A stretch of 61,814 nt of DNA from Aquificota bacterium (GTDB lineage Bacteria > Aquificota > Aquificia > Aquificales > Aquificaceae): the NCBI GenBank assembly GCA_013154375.1, contig JAADCR010000013.1, forward strand, positions 1 to 61,814, in the 5' to 3' direction. The position numbers were made by a program, and so were the translations under genes. Positions 8,019 to 21,464 of this stretch are shown in pieces. Numbering within the stretch: the first letter of the stretch is position 1; each line of letters opens with the position of its first letter. Below the pieces are notes generated by a model. The model saw only the letters and a program-made list of their open reading frames with translations. It searched no databases and was not told the origin of the DNA.

Positions 8019-8249
8019 TCAGTTACCGCGAGCCTTAAGCTCCCTTATCTGCGTCTTTATAAAGGTAAGTATGAAGGGTATCTGGCGCTTTAGCTGCTCC
8101 TCCGTAAGGTTTTCCTTGTGAAGCTCCTCTTCAAGGAGCTTAATCACGTCCAGAAGACCGAAGTAGAACTCCTTCGTGGATATCTGACCCGCTTTCTTCT
8201 TCTCTTCCAGCTCCTTAAGAGCCTGTTGAACCTTGTCACTTGCCATCAT
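8019..8249 (-). CDS. small helical protein of unknown function in the MglA/Roadblock operon
   Basis: A 76-residue, highly charged, almost wholly helical protein that I do not recognise. It starts MMASDKVQQALKELEEKKKA and contains an IKLLEEELHKENLTEEQ stretch. It has no membrane segment, signal or cysteine. A Shine-Dalgarno (GAGGGG, about 8 bases before ATG) supports the start. It lies 13 bases after the Roadblock gene and directly before maf, so it may be a partner of the GTPase module, or just a co-transcribed gene. Confidence 0.7.
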   Translation of the reverse strand: MMASDKVQQALKELEEKKKAGQISTKEFYFGLLDVIKLLEEELHKENLTEEQLKRQIPFILTFIKTQIRELKARGN

Positions 8250-8262
8250 GTACCGACCCCTC

Positions 8263-8631
8263 TTAGACTTTTTCCAGAAAGTCCTCGACTTCCTTGGCTA
8301 TGAGCCTGAGTATGCCGAGCTTCGTCTCCTTAGGCGTTATTATCCCGAGCACGAACTCGCCTTTTATGGGTACGAAGACGAGGTAGCCGTCTTCCGTGTC
8401 GATGATTATCTCGTTAAGACCGCGCTTTTTAGCGTCGCCGGCGGTAATGAGTCCGGCCGAGAGGATGGCCGCGGACGAGGCGGCTATCGTCTCCTCGTCC
8501 ACGTCCTCGTCGAGGTACGAGACAAGGGGCAGACCTTCCGTGTCGGCCAGCAGTATGCCGTCGAGGTTGTTCTCCCTGACGACCTGCTTAAAACGCTCCC
8601 TAATCTCGTCTTGCTTCTTTAAAATGCTCAT
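8263..8631 (-). CDS. Roadblock/LC7 domain protein (MglB-like)
   Basis: A 122-residue Roadblock/LC7 fold. The core reads LDGILLADTEGLPLVSYL, then a helix with AASSAAILSAG, then beta strands (EIIIDTEDGYLVFVPI) and a last helix. Proteins of this type dimerise and act as activators or scaffolds for small Ras-like GTPases; MglB is the GTPase-activating protein for MglA. Its ATG overlaps the GTPase gene by 4 bases, strong evidence that the two proteins work together. A strong reading frame and typical length make the call firm, while the exact role is inferred. Confidence 0.88.
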   Translation of the reverse strand: MSILKKQDEIRERFKQVVRENNLDGILLADTEGLPLVSYLDEDVDEETIAASSAAILSAGLITAGDAKKRGLNEIIIDTEDGYLVFVPIKGEFVLGIITPKETKLGILRLIAKEVEDFLEKV

Positions 8632-9191
8632 GGGCTAACCTCCCGGGCTCCTACCAGAGCCTCCTTTTGCTGCCGCACTTCCTCCACCAGTACGTTTAAT
8701 AACTGTTTTACCACATCTTTGTCCGTGGCTATGCAGGGTAAAACCTTTACGCCCGGCTCGAGGTCGAGCGCCTGACGCACCTCTCGGACGCTACGGGCGT
8801 CGGGCAGGTCCTGTTTGTTGGCAAGGACGATGTAAGGCGCCGGGTTCTCGGCCATGAAGAACCTTATCTGCTCGAGCGTCTTGTCCCAGAGCTCGGGCTT
8901 CGTGCTGTCGAGGAGGAAGACGTACCCGTCGGTCCCTTTAGAGAGAATGGGCCACATGAACGAGAAGCGGTCTTGGCCGGGGATGCCGAACACGGCGAGT
9001 TTGGTCTGCTCCTCTTCGTAAAAGGTCTCGCCGAAGTCCATGGCTACCGTAGTGTTACGCTTGTAAGCGCGCTCCCTCTCGTCGGTGGTCTTCCGCTCGA
9101 GCGAGAGCGCCTCCTTCTCCGAAGCGTTTTTGACGAAAGTGCTCTTCCCCGCCCCAAAGTGGCCCGCAACTAATATTTTTAACTTCTTCAC
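8628..9191 (-). CDS. MglA-like small GTPase
   Basis: Ras-like GTPase of 187 residues from the prokaryotic MglA group. P-loop GHFGAGKST (10-18), switch I threonines in RNTTVAMDFG (45-54), G3 motif PGQD (71-74), G4 NKQD (125-128) and a G5-like CIATD. Known relatives set cell polarity in gliding or pilus-driven motility, and others act in signalling. The start is GTG with AGGAGG 7 bases upstream. It leads an operon with Roadblock, a 76-residue protein and maf. Several similar short GTPases exist outside motility, so that role is not certain. Confidence 0.88.
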   Translation of the reverse strand: MKKLKILVAGHFGAGKSTFVKNASEKEALSLERKTTDERERAYKRNTTVAMDFGETFYEEEQTKLAVFGIPGQDRFSFMWPILSKGTDGYVFLLDSTKPELWDKTLEQIRFFMAENPAPYIVLANKQDLPDARSVREVRQALDLEPGVKVLPCIATDKDVVKQLLNVLVEEVRQQKEALVGAREVSP

Positions 9192-9373
9192 GGTAGACCT
9201 CCTTTCCTTCTGAGGAGGGGGACGCTTCCCTCTCCCTTTTAAAAGTTTTTATAACAAAAGTCTACGACGCCCTACGGGCGTTGTCAATAATAGAAGTGTT
9301 AATAGTTTTTATTTAATGCTCTTATAATCTCGTTAAACGCGTATCGGAAAGTTTTAAAATAGGAGGGCACCTT
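9192..9373. other. intergenic region between the GTPase operon and nadA
   Basis: About 180 bases, one of the largest gaps. It holds the minus-strand promoter with dyad (9259-9287) and an AT-rich plus-strand part with TATAAT at 9323-9328, a likely -10 for nadA. No open frame or RNA gene was seen. Confidence 0.6.
9259..9287 (-). promoter_or_regulatory. promoter of the GTPase operon with an inverted repeat filling the spacer
   Basis: Reading the minus strand: TTGACA (9282-9287), 17-base spacer, TAGACT (9259-9264). The spacer holds a perfect inverted repeat ACGCCC-TAC-GGGCGT (9267-9281). A dyad between -35 and -10 is the classic place for a repressor or for a MerR-type activator. A leader of about 60 bases with an AGGAGG site follows, so this unit is not leaderless. 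Confidence 0.6.
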
Positions 9374-10309
9374 ATGGCGGATGCGGCCGTAAAGGAGCTT
9401 CAAGAAGAGATTAAGAGGCTGGCCGAAGAGAAGAACGCGGTAATACTGGCGCACTACTACCAGCGGCCCGAGGTGCAGGAGGTGGCTCACTTCGTGGGCG
9501 ACTCGCTCGAGCTCGCCCGCAGGGCCGCCGAGACGGACGCGTCGGTCATCGTCTTTTGCGGCGTTAGGTTTATGTGCGAGACGGCTAAGATAGTAAGTCC
9601 TTCTAAAAAGGTGTTACACCCCAACCCCGAGAGCGGCTGTCCCATGGCCGACATGGTAAAGCCCGAGGACGTAAAGAGGCTCCGCGAGCAGCACCCCGAC
9701 GCCGAGTTCGTCGCTTACGTAAACACCACCGCCGAGGTTAAAGCCCTCGTGGACCTCTGCGTCACCTCCGCCAACGCGCCCAAGCTCATTAAGAAGCTGC
9801 CGGCTAAAAAGGTCGTCTTCCTGCCCGACAGGGCCTTAGGCAGCTGGATAGCCAAGCAGGTGCCCGAGAAGGAGTTCGTCCTGTGGCAGGGCTTCTGTCC
9901 CCCGCACTACGAGTTTACGTACAAAGAGCTTTTAAAGCTTAAAGAGCGCTACCCCGACGCACCCGTGGCGGCGCACCCCGAGTGCCACCCGAAGGTGCTC
10001 GAGATGGCCGACTTCGTAGGCTCGACCTCACAGATTCTCCGTTACGCCACCTCCGTAAAAGCTCCCAGAGTTATAGTCGTTACCGAGGTAGGTCTTAAGT
10101 ACACGCTCCAGAAGGTAAACCCCAATAAAGAGTACGTCTTTCCCGAGAGCATGAACTACTGCGGGAGCGTCTACTGCTGCAGCATGAAGGGGATAACTTT
10201 AGAGCACGTGTACGAGACGCTTAAAGAGGAGAAGAACGAGGTAAAGCTCGACGAGGAGCTTATAAAGAAGGCCGAGAGGCCTTTAAGGAGGATGCTCGAG
10301 CTTAGCTAA
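9374..10309 (+). CDS. nadA: quinolinate synthase
   Basis: Iron-sulfur enzyme that condenses iminoaspartate with dihydroxyacetone phosphate to quinolinate for NAD synthesis. The 311 residues start with ILAHYYQRPEVQEVAHFVGD, the substrate-binding motif. Candidate ligands of the 4Fe-4S cluster lie in VFCGVRFMCE, GFCPPHYEF and the C-terminal NYCGSVYCCSMK. A Shine-Dalgarno (AGGAGG, 8 bases before ATG) fixes the start. Single gene, convergent with rlmB with a 4-base overlap; nadB and nadC are not in the window. Confidence 0.96.
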   Translation: MADAAVKELQEEIKRLAEEKNAVILAHYYQRPEVQEVAHFVGDSLELARRAAETDASVIVFCGVRFMCETAKIVSPSKKVLHPNPESGCPMADMVKPEDVKRLREQHPDAEFVAYVNTTAEVKALVDLCVTSANAPKLIKKLPAKKVVFLPDRALGSWIAKQVPEKEFVLWQGFCPPHYEFTYKELLKLKERYPDAPVAAHPECHPKVLEMADFVGSTSQILRYATSVKAPRVIVVTEVGLKYTLQKVNPNKEYVFPESMNYCGSVYCCSMKGITLEHVYETLKEEKNEVKLDEELIKKAERPLRRMLELS

Positions 10310-11025
10310 AGTATGGGCTTGGCCGTCTCCCACATGGCTATGGCCCCCGCCGAGCCGACGTTAAGCGAGCTTACGCGGCCTTTCATGGGTATGGTGACCA
10401 CGAGGTCCGCCATCTCGAGCAGGCTCTTAGAGACGCCCTTGTCCTCGGCCCCGAGCACGAGCGCCGTAGGTAGCGGAATCTCAACCTCCCTGAGGTCTTT
10501 CCCGCCCTTCTCCACCGCCACCAGCCACCCGCCCGCTTTCTTCCACTCCTTAAGTGCGTTTTTTAGACTGCTTACCTTTGAGAGCGTAAGGTAGAAAACG
10601 GCACCGCTCGAGGCCTTAACCACCGTCTCGTTTACGGGAGCGCTCCGGTCTTTAGGCAGCAGAGCCCCGACCCCGCCGAGCACCTCGCAGGTTCTAAGCA
10701 GGTTGCCCACGTTCTGCGGGTCGGTAATGTGGTCGAGAACTAGAAAGAAACTGCCCCTCTCGAGCGTCTTTTTAAAAAGCTCCTCCGGCGGCGCGTAAGA
10801 GACGGGACTAAGGAGCGCCACCACGCCCTGCGTCTTCTTCGTTCCCGCCAGCTCCTCGACTTTCTTCCGCGAGACGCGCTGCACCTTCACGCCCCGCTCT
10901 TTAGCCAGCTTTAGAAGCTCTTTAGGTACGCGGCTGTCGTGGGCGACGAGAATCTTCTCGAGCGAGCGGCCCGACCTTAGGGCCTCCATTACGGGATTCC
11001 TTCCCCAGACGACGAACCTCTCCAT
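10306..11025 (-). CDS. rlmB: TrmH/RlmB family 2'-O-ribose RNA methyltransferase
   Basis: SPOUT methyltransferase of about 239 residues that probably methylates a ribose in 23S rRNA using S-adenosylmethionine. An N-terminal substrate-binding domain (GRNPVMEALRSG ... TQGVVALL) is followed by the knotted catalytic domain: DHITDPQNVGNLLRT, LGAEDKGVS and SSLNVGSAGAIAMWE. The start is ATG 11025, the conserved N-terminus; a longer in-frame start would run into the peptidase gene. It has no Shine-Dalgarno and carries TAACAT 7 bases upstream. The exact target cannot be read from sequence. Confidence 0.9.
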   Translation of the reverse strand: MERFVVWGRNPVMEALRSGRSLEKILVAHDSRVPKELLKLAKERGVKVQRVSRKKVEELAGTKKTQGVVALLSPVSYAPPEELFKKTLERGSFFLVLDHITDPQNVGNLLRTCEVLGGVGALLPKDRSAPVNETVVKASSGAVFYLTLSKVSSLKNALKEWKKAGGWLVAVEKGGKDLREVEIPLPTALVLGAEDKGVSKSLLEMADLVVTIPMKGRVSSLNVGSAGAIAMWETAKPIL

Positions 11026-11032
11026 AAGTTCT

Positions 11033-11038
11033 ATGTTA
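11033..11038 (-). promoter_or_regulatory. -10-like TAACAT built on the stop codon of the M28 peptidase gene
   Basis: Minus-strand hexamer whose TAA is the peptidase stop codon; it ends 7 bases before the rlmB ATG. Same geometry as at argF, the JAMM gene and the solute-binding protein gene. Confidence 0.35.
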
Positions 11039-12127
11039 GAGCCGGTGTAGCCTCCGCAGAAAGAACGCCAGCAGCTCAAACCAGAGCTTTACCGCCTCCC
11101 AGTCGACGGCGTGCGGGTCGTCTAACCGCGTGTGCCGGAGCGGGTAAGGGTGGGAAGAGAGAAAGAGCGTCTCTACGCCCTTCTCTTTAAAAGGGGCGTG
11201 GTCGCTCGAGGCGGTACTGCTCTCTACAAAGGGTATCTCCGTTTTAGTCTCGAGCAGGTGCCGGTAGAACTTCTCGTTAACGACGGGCCCGTTGGGCCCG
11301 TGGTAGTCGCGGTATATAACCGCCGGGTGGCTGCCGCCCAGACCGTCGAGGTTAACCGCGTAGAGAACGTTTTTAGACCGCCCGGCGTGGAACCGGGCCC
11401 CCTCGAGCCCCAGCTCCTCGCAGTCGGTAAAGACGGCCCTTACCCGCATAGGCAGCTCGTAAAACTCCCTAAGGTCTTCAAGAAGCAGAAGTAGTAAGGC
11501 CACCGAGACGCAGTTGTCCACCGCCCCGCAGACGAAGGGCTTCGTGTCGTAGTGAGCCAGCAGAATAAGGTACGGCCCGCGGCCGAACTCCACCACCACG
11601 TTCGTCCCTTTTATCTCTTTCTCTTTACTCTTTATCCTCAGCTCGACGGTTTTACCCGCCAGCGCGAGTAGCTCGTCGCGCGGTCCCGAGGCGAAAGGGA
11701 AAGAGGTCTTCCCTACCGTACCCGCGTAAGGTACGCCCGGGCTCTTTAGGTACGACAGGGCCGCCAGCGCCCCGCGCCTTTTAAGCTCCTCGGCCTTCTC
11801 CTCGTCGCGCTTCCCGCCGTAAGGCAGAAGCGCTATCTTATCCTTAACGGCGCTCAGGTCCGTCGTAAGCTCGGCCTTAAGCTCTACCGGCGGGCTCCCA
11901 ACGAAAGGGAGAAGCTCGAGCTTCTTCCCGTTAGCCTTAAGCCGTCCCGAGACGGGGATGAGCTTGTGGCAGCTGAAGTGCTCGAGACGGTACTTAAAGC
12001 CCTTCTCCGACAAGAAAGAGGTTATGACCTTTAAAGCTTTGCGGTGGGAGGAGGTGCCGCTCAGCCGCTCGAGCCAGCAGAGCTGCTCGACGAGCCTCTG
12101 GAGCTCTTTTAGCTTAGAGGGTCTCAT
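11036..12127 (-). CDS. M28 family zinc aminopeptidase-like protein
   Basis: 363 residues with the co-catalytic metal set of M28 peptidases: LLAHYDTKP (His, Asp), VDNCVSVA (bridging Asp), TDCEELGLEG (catalytic Glu pair), NLDGLG, and LRHTRLDD (last His). A protease-associated-like insert lies before the catalytic domain (about 85-150). There is no signal peptide, so it probably works in the cytoplasm on peptides. Its ATG overlaps the ilvE stop by 4 bases. The substrate is unknown. Confidence 0.85.
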   Translation of the reverse strand: MRPSKLKELQRLVEQLCWLERLSGTSSHRKALKVITSFLSEKGFKYRLEHFSCHKLIPVSGRLKANGKKLELLPFVGSPPVELKAELTTDLSAVKDKIALLPYGGKRDEEKAEELKRRGALAALSYLKSPGVPYAGTVGKTSFPFASGPRDELLALAGKTVELRIKSKEKEIKGTNVVVEFGRGPYLILLAHYDTKPFVCGAVDNCVSVALLLLLLEDLREFYELPMRVRAVFTDCEELGLEGARFHAGRSKNVLYAVNLDGLGGSHPAVIYRDYHGPNGPVVNEKFYRHLLETKTEIPFVESSTASSDHAPFKEKGVETLFLSSHPYPLRHTRLDDPHAVDWEAVKLWFELLAFFLRRLHRL

Positions 12128-13038
12128 CCGTAAACGGGCGTAAGCCAGCGGCGGTAGCGCTCGAGCTTACCCCTAACGGCGTTAAAGTACAGCTCCTGAA
12201 GCTTACGCGTAACTGGGCCGGCCTTCCCGTCGCCGACCTTCCGGTCGTCTATCTCGACCACGGGCGTTATCTCCGCCGCCGTGCCCGTAAGGAAGACCTC
12301 GTCCGCCCGGTACAGCTCGCTGCGGGCCACGGGCCTCTGGACGACTTTAACGCCGAGCTCCTTCTCTAAAAGCTCTATAACCGCCTTGCGCGTTATGCCT
12401 TCGAGGATGTGCTGGTCGGGAGAAGGCGTGACGGCTACGCCGTCTTTTATTAAAAAGATGTTCTCGCCCGAGCCCTCGGCTACGAAACCGTGGGCGTTTA
12501 GCAGTATGGCCTCCTGATAGCCCGAGAGGAGCGCCTCCGTCTTTGCCAGCGCGCTGTTTACGTAAGCCCCCGCCACCTTCCAGTGGGAAGGTATGGCGTT
12601 GTCGTCGTTTCTGCGCCACGAGGAGACTTTAGCCCTTATCCCGTCGGAGGTGTTCAGGTACCTGCCGAAGCGGTACAGGTATATGGCCAGCTCGGGCGTA
12701 TAGTCGATAAGCTTAGGCGTGAGCTTTAGGTCCTTAAAGTAGGCTATGGGACGGACGTAAACGTCTTCTTGAATGCCGGACCGGCGGAGCAGCTCTTTGG
12801 TAACCTCTACCAGCTCGTCGGCCGAGTAAGGTAGGTTCATAAACAGGGCCTTGGCGTTTCTTAAAAGCCGCTCGTAGTGCTCGCGGGCGAAAAGCAGGTA
12901 CAGCTGTCTCTCCTCTTCGTTCCAGTAAGCCCTTATACCTTCAAAGACGGCCGTGCCGTAGTGGAAGGAGTTGGTCATTATGCTTATCTTGGCTTCCTCG
13001 ACGGGAACTATCCGGCCCTCGAAGAAGGCGTAATCCAT
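12124..13038 (-). CDS. ilvE: branched-chain amino acid aminotransferase
   Basis: PLP class IV aminotransferase that carries out the last step of valine, leucine and isoleucine synthesis. 304 residues; N-terminus FHYGTAVFEGIRAYW is the family signature, the PLP lysine is in SHWKVAGAYVNSALAKTEAL's start, and EGSGENIFLI follows. The C-terminal LTGTAAEITPV is typical. ATG 13038 is chosen over GTG 13056, because TAAAAT ends 8 bases before that ATG and it gives the normal N-terminus. Divergent from the porin gene, 50 bases apart. Confidence 0.94.
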   Translation of the reverse strand: MDYAFFEGRIVPVEEAKISIMTNSFHYGTAVFEGIRAYWNEEERQLYLLFAREHYERLLRNAKALFMNLPYSADELVEVTKELLRRSGIQEDVYVRPIAYFKDLKLTPKLIDYTPELAIYLYRFGRYLNTSDGIRAKVSSWRRNDDNAIPSHWKVAGAYVNSALAKTEALLSGYQEAILLNAHGFVAEGSGENIFLIKDGVAVTPSPDQHILEGITRKAVIELLEKELGVKVVQRPVARSELYRADEVFLTGTAAEITPVVEIDDRKVGDGKAGPVTRKLQELYFNAVRGKLERYRRWLTPVYG

Positions 13039-13046
13039 GGGAAAAG

Positions 13047-13052
13047 ATTTTA
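13047..13052 (-). promoter_or_regulatory. -10-like TAAAAT before ilvE
   Basis: Minus-strand TAAAAT ends 8 bases before the ilvE ATG, with no Shine-Dalgarno in between. Predicts a leaderless ilvE mRNA. Confidence 0.45.
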
Positions 13053-13088
13053 GCACAGGGGGTTAAGATATACCTCGGAGGTGGGCAG

Positions 13089-14327
13089 ATGAGAAAGGGC
13101 TTAAGCCTGCTTTTCCTCTCGGGAGCGCTGTTTACCGCTCTCGCGGCGGGCTACCGCATACCCGAGCAGTCGCTCCGCTCCACCGCCACCGCCGCCGCTT
13201 ACGGCGCTTGGCCCGAAAGCCCCGACGCGCTCTTTTACAACCCCGCGGCCCTGAGCTGGCTTAAAGACGGCTGGCTGTTTGAGGGCGGTGCCCGTTACAT
13301 ACTCCTGCCGAGGATAACCTACGAAGGGCTCGTCTACGACCCCGTGTTAAAAACCTACGTTTACGCGCGCGTAAAAAGCTCCAAAGAGGAGTTTATAGCC
13401 CCTTACTTCTTTCTGGCGACGCCCAAGGTGGGTAAGCTCCGCTTCGGGCTTTCCTTTACCACGCCGGCGGGTCTTGCTAAAAAGTGGGGCAGCTACCCGG
13501 CCTCGGCTTACGCACGCGAGTTTACGCTTAAGGTCTTTGAGCTTAGCGCCTCGTTCTCGTACGAGCTTACGCGCTACCTCTCGGTCGGCGGCGGCCTTAG
13601 GGGCGTTTACGCGGAAGGACGGGCGGGAGCGAGCTACCCCGGCGTCTACTCGATAACCATGGACGGCAACACGGACGTCCGCCCGGGCTGGCACCTCTCG
13701 GTGGCACTAAAGCCGACCGAGAGCCTCCGCTTCTCGGCTCTTTACCGCTCAAAGGTGCCTTTAAAGCTCTCGGGCTACGGCTGGGGCTACGCGGTCCTAC
13801 CTACGGCCTTAGGACCGGTTAACTACCCTATAAAGACGGGCGGGAGCGTACGCGTCCCTCTCCCGGCCGAGCTGAGGCTCTCGGCTGCTTGGCGCTGGCG
13901 CTCCACCACCTTCGAGTTTAGCTTTGAGCGCGTCTACTGGTCTTCTTACGAACAGCTCGACTTCGACTACGACGACCCGACGGCCGAGGCCCTCTTCGGC
14001 AGCCCCCGCCCGAAAAACTGGGAGGACGTAAACGCCTACCGCTTCGGCGTCCGGCACACCATTAACAAGCTCGAGCTTAACGCCGGCGTAGCCTACACCG
14101 AGTCGCCCATACCTACGAGCAGCCTCGGGTTCGAGCTGCCCGAGCCTAAGTACGCGTGGGTGCTCTCGGGCGGTTTAGCCTACAAGCCGTCGCCCAACGC
14201 GGAGCTGGGTCTGGGCTACCTCTACCTCGTCTCGGGCAGCAGGAAGGTAACCAACGCACTGCTTAGGGGCGAGTTTACCGACGTGAGTGCCCACATACTG
14301 ACGCTCTCGCTCGGGCTGAGGTTTTAG
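13089..14327 (+). CDS. FadL/TodX-type outer membrane transport protein
   Basis: Outer-membrane beta-barrel (412 residues) of the family that imports hydrophobic compounds. A signal peptide (MRKGLSLLFLSGALFTALAA) is followed by the family N-terminus GYRIPEQSLRSTATAAA, then ALFYNPAAL. Alternating hydrophobic strands run through the rest and the chain ends in Phe (LGLRF), as barrels inserted by BamA do. GGAGG 8 bases before ATG sets the start. Single gene followed at once by the tRNA promoter. The substrate is unknown. Confidence 0.9.
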   Translation: MRKGLSLLFLSGALFTALAAGYRIPEQSLRSTATAAAYGAWPESPDALFYNPAALSWLKDGWLFEGGARYILLPRITYEGLVYDPVLKTYVYARVKSSKEEFIAPYFFLATPKVGKLRFGLSFTTPAGLAKKWGSYPASAYAREFTLKVFELSASFSYELTRYLSVGGGLRGVYAEGRAGASYPGVYSITMDGNTDVRPGWHLSVALKPTESLRFSALYRSKVPLKLSGYGWGYAVLPTALGPVNYPIKTGGSVRVPLPAELRLSAAWRWRSTTFEFSFERVYWSSYEQLDFDYDDPTAEALFGSPRPKNWEDVNAYRFGVRHTINKLELNAGVAYTESPIPTSSLGFELPEPKYAWVLSGGLAYKPSPNAELGLGYLYLVSGSRKVTNALLRGEFTDVSAHILTLSLGLRF

Positions 14328-14330
14328 CCC

Positions 14331-14359
14331 TTGCCCCTTTTAAGTTTTTTCGGTAAATT
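14331..14359 (+). promoter_or_regulatory. promoter of tRNA-Thr
   Basis: TTGCCC (14331-14336), 17-base spacer, TAAATT (14354-14359), beginning 3 bases after the porin stop codon. The tRNA starts 12 bases after the -10. Confidence 0.55.
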
Positions 14360-14370
14360 ATTAAAGACGC

Positions 14371-14446
14371 GCCGGCGTAGCTCAGTCGGTAGAGCGCGGG
14401 CTTCGTAAGCCTGAGGTCGCGGGTTCAAGTCCCGCCGCCGGCTCCA
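14371..14446 (+). tRNA. tRNA-Thr (anticodon CGT)
   Basis: 76-base cloverleaf. The acceptor arm GCCGGCG pairs with CGCCGGC, the D arm is GCTC/GAGC, the anticodon stem is CGGGC/GCCTG with loop TTCGTAA (anticodon CGT at 14404-14406, reads ACG), and the T arm is GCGGG/CCCGC with loop TTCAAGT. The CCA end is encoded (14444-14446). The discriminator base is T. Confidence 0.97.
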
Positions 14447-14534
14447 GCCTTCCCTTGTAGCCTCTATCTTCCCGCCTATCTTAATAATTAGCCGCTCAAC
14501 TTTTGTGAAGAAGCGTTTTTAGGAGGTGGGAGCG

Positions 14535-14972
14535 ATGGCCCTATTTGACGAGTGGTACCACAAGGGACACCAGATAGTTCACGAGGTTATGAAGGAGCTG
14601 GGCATAGAGGACGAGCACAAGGCTTACCGTCTGCTAAGGGCGGTGCTCCAGACGCTCAGGGACCGCCTGCCCGCCAGCGAGGGTAAAGACTTCGCCGCTC
14701 AGCTTCCCATGCTCCTTAAAGCCGTCTGGTGCGACGGCTGGGACCCTACGAAGGTGCCCGACAAGAGCATTAAAAAGAAAGAAGACTTTTTAGAGCGCGT
14801 TATGAACCACCCGGGCCTGAGAAGGCCCGCCGACGTCTCTTCTCTCGAGGAGGCCGAGAGGGTGGTTAAGGGCGTCTTCCGCGTGCTAAAGCGCCACGTC
14901 TCGGAGGGTGAGATAAAGGACGTCCTTAGCGAGCTGCCCGAGGACATAAGGAAGCTCTTTGAGGAGGCGTGA
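14535..14972 (+). CDS. DUF2267 domain protein
   Basis: 145-residue helical cytoplasmic protein matching the DUF2267 pattern: AYRLLRAVLQTLRDRLPASE, then FAAQLPMLLKAVWCDGW, and a second helical half with FLERVMNHPG and VLSELPEDIRKLF. The function of the family is not established. The start is ATG 14535, with AGGAGG 8 bases upstream; a GTG 9 bases earlier sits inside the ribosome-binding site. It is followed after 2 bases by the MEMO1 family gene, so the two form an operon. Confidence 0.85.
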   Translation: MALFDEWYHKGHQIVHEVMKELGIEDEHKAYRLLRAVLQTLRDRLPASEGKDFAAQLPMLLKAVWCDGWDPTKVPDKSIKKKEDFLERVMNHPGLRRPADVSSLEEAERVVKGVFRVLKRHVSEGEIKDVLSELPEDIRKLFEEA

Positions 14973-14974
14973 GG

Positions 14975-18898
<3,924 letters not shown>

Positions 18899-18915
18899 AA
18901 CTTTATACCTTTCTT

Positions 18916-18976
18916 GTCAGAAAACCTTAGTCTGACCTTCCCGCGGCCTTGAAAAGCGGTCGGAGAATTCTATCTT
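18916..18976 (+). promoter_or_regulatory. clpC promoter with an upstream dyad
   Basis: TTGAAA (18949-18954), 16-base spacer, TATCTT (18971-18976). Just upstream lies an inverted repeat GTCAG-11 bases-CTGAC (18916-18936), a possible heat-shock regulator site. It matches neither the CIRCE nor the CtsR box known to me. Confidence 0.45.
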
Positions 18977-19000
18977 AATAAAGACGGCGAGGTAAGAGGC

Positions 19001-21433
<2,433 letters not shown>

Positions 21434-21450
21434 GCGCCCCCTTCTCCCGC

Positions 21451-21456
21451 TATAAT
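21451..21456 (+). promoter_or_regulatory. -10-like TATAAT before bamA
   Basis: TATAAT ending 8 bases before the GTG start of bamA. There is no Shine-Dalgarno. Predicts a leaderless mRNA starting at GTG. Confidence 0.5.
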
Positions 21457-21464
21457 TATCTCTT

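Noticed and set aside
9267-9281. The ACGCCC-TAC-GGGCGT hairpin as a terminator
   Set aside because: Both neighbouring genes point away from it and no T run follows on either strand; its place between -35 and -10 fits an operator better.
18899-19000. CIRCE or CtsR operator before clpC
   Set aside because: Neither the TTAGCACTC-type dyad nor the tandem CtsR heptads are present; only a weaker GTCAG/CTGAC repeat is.
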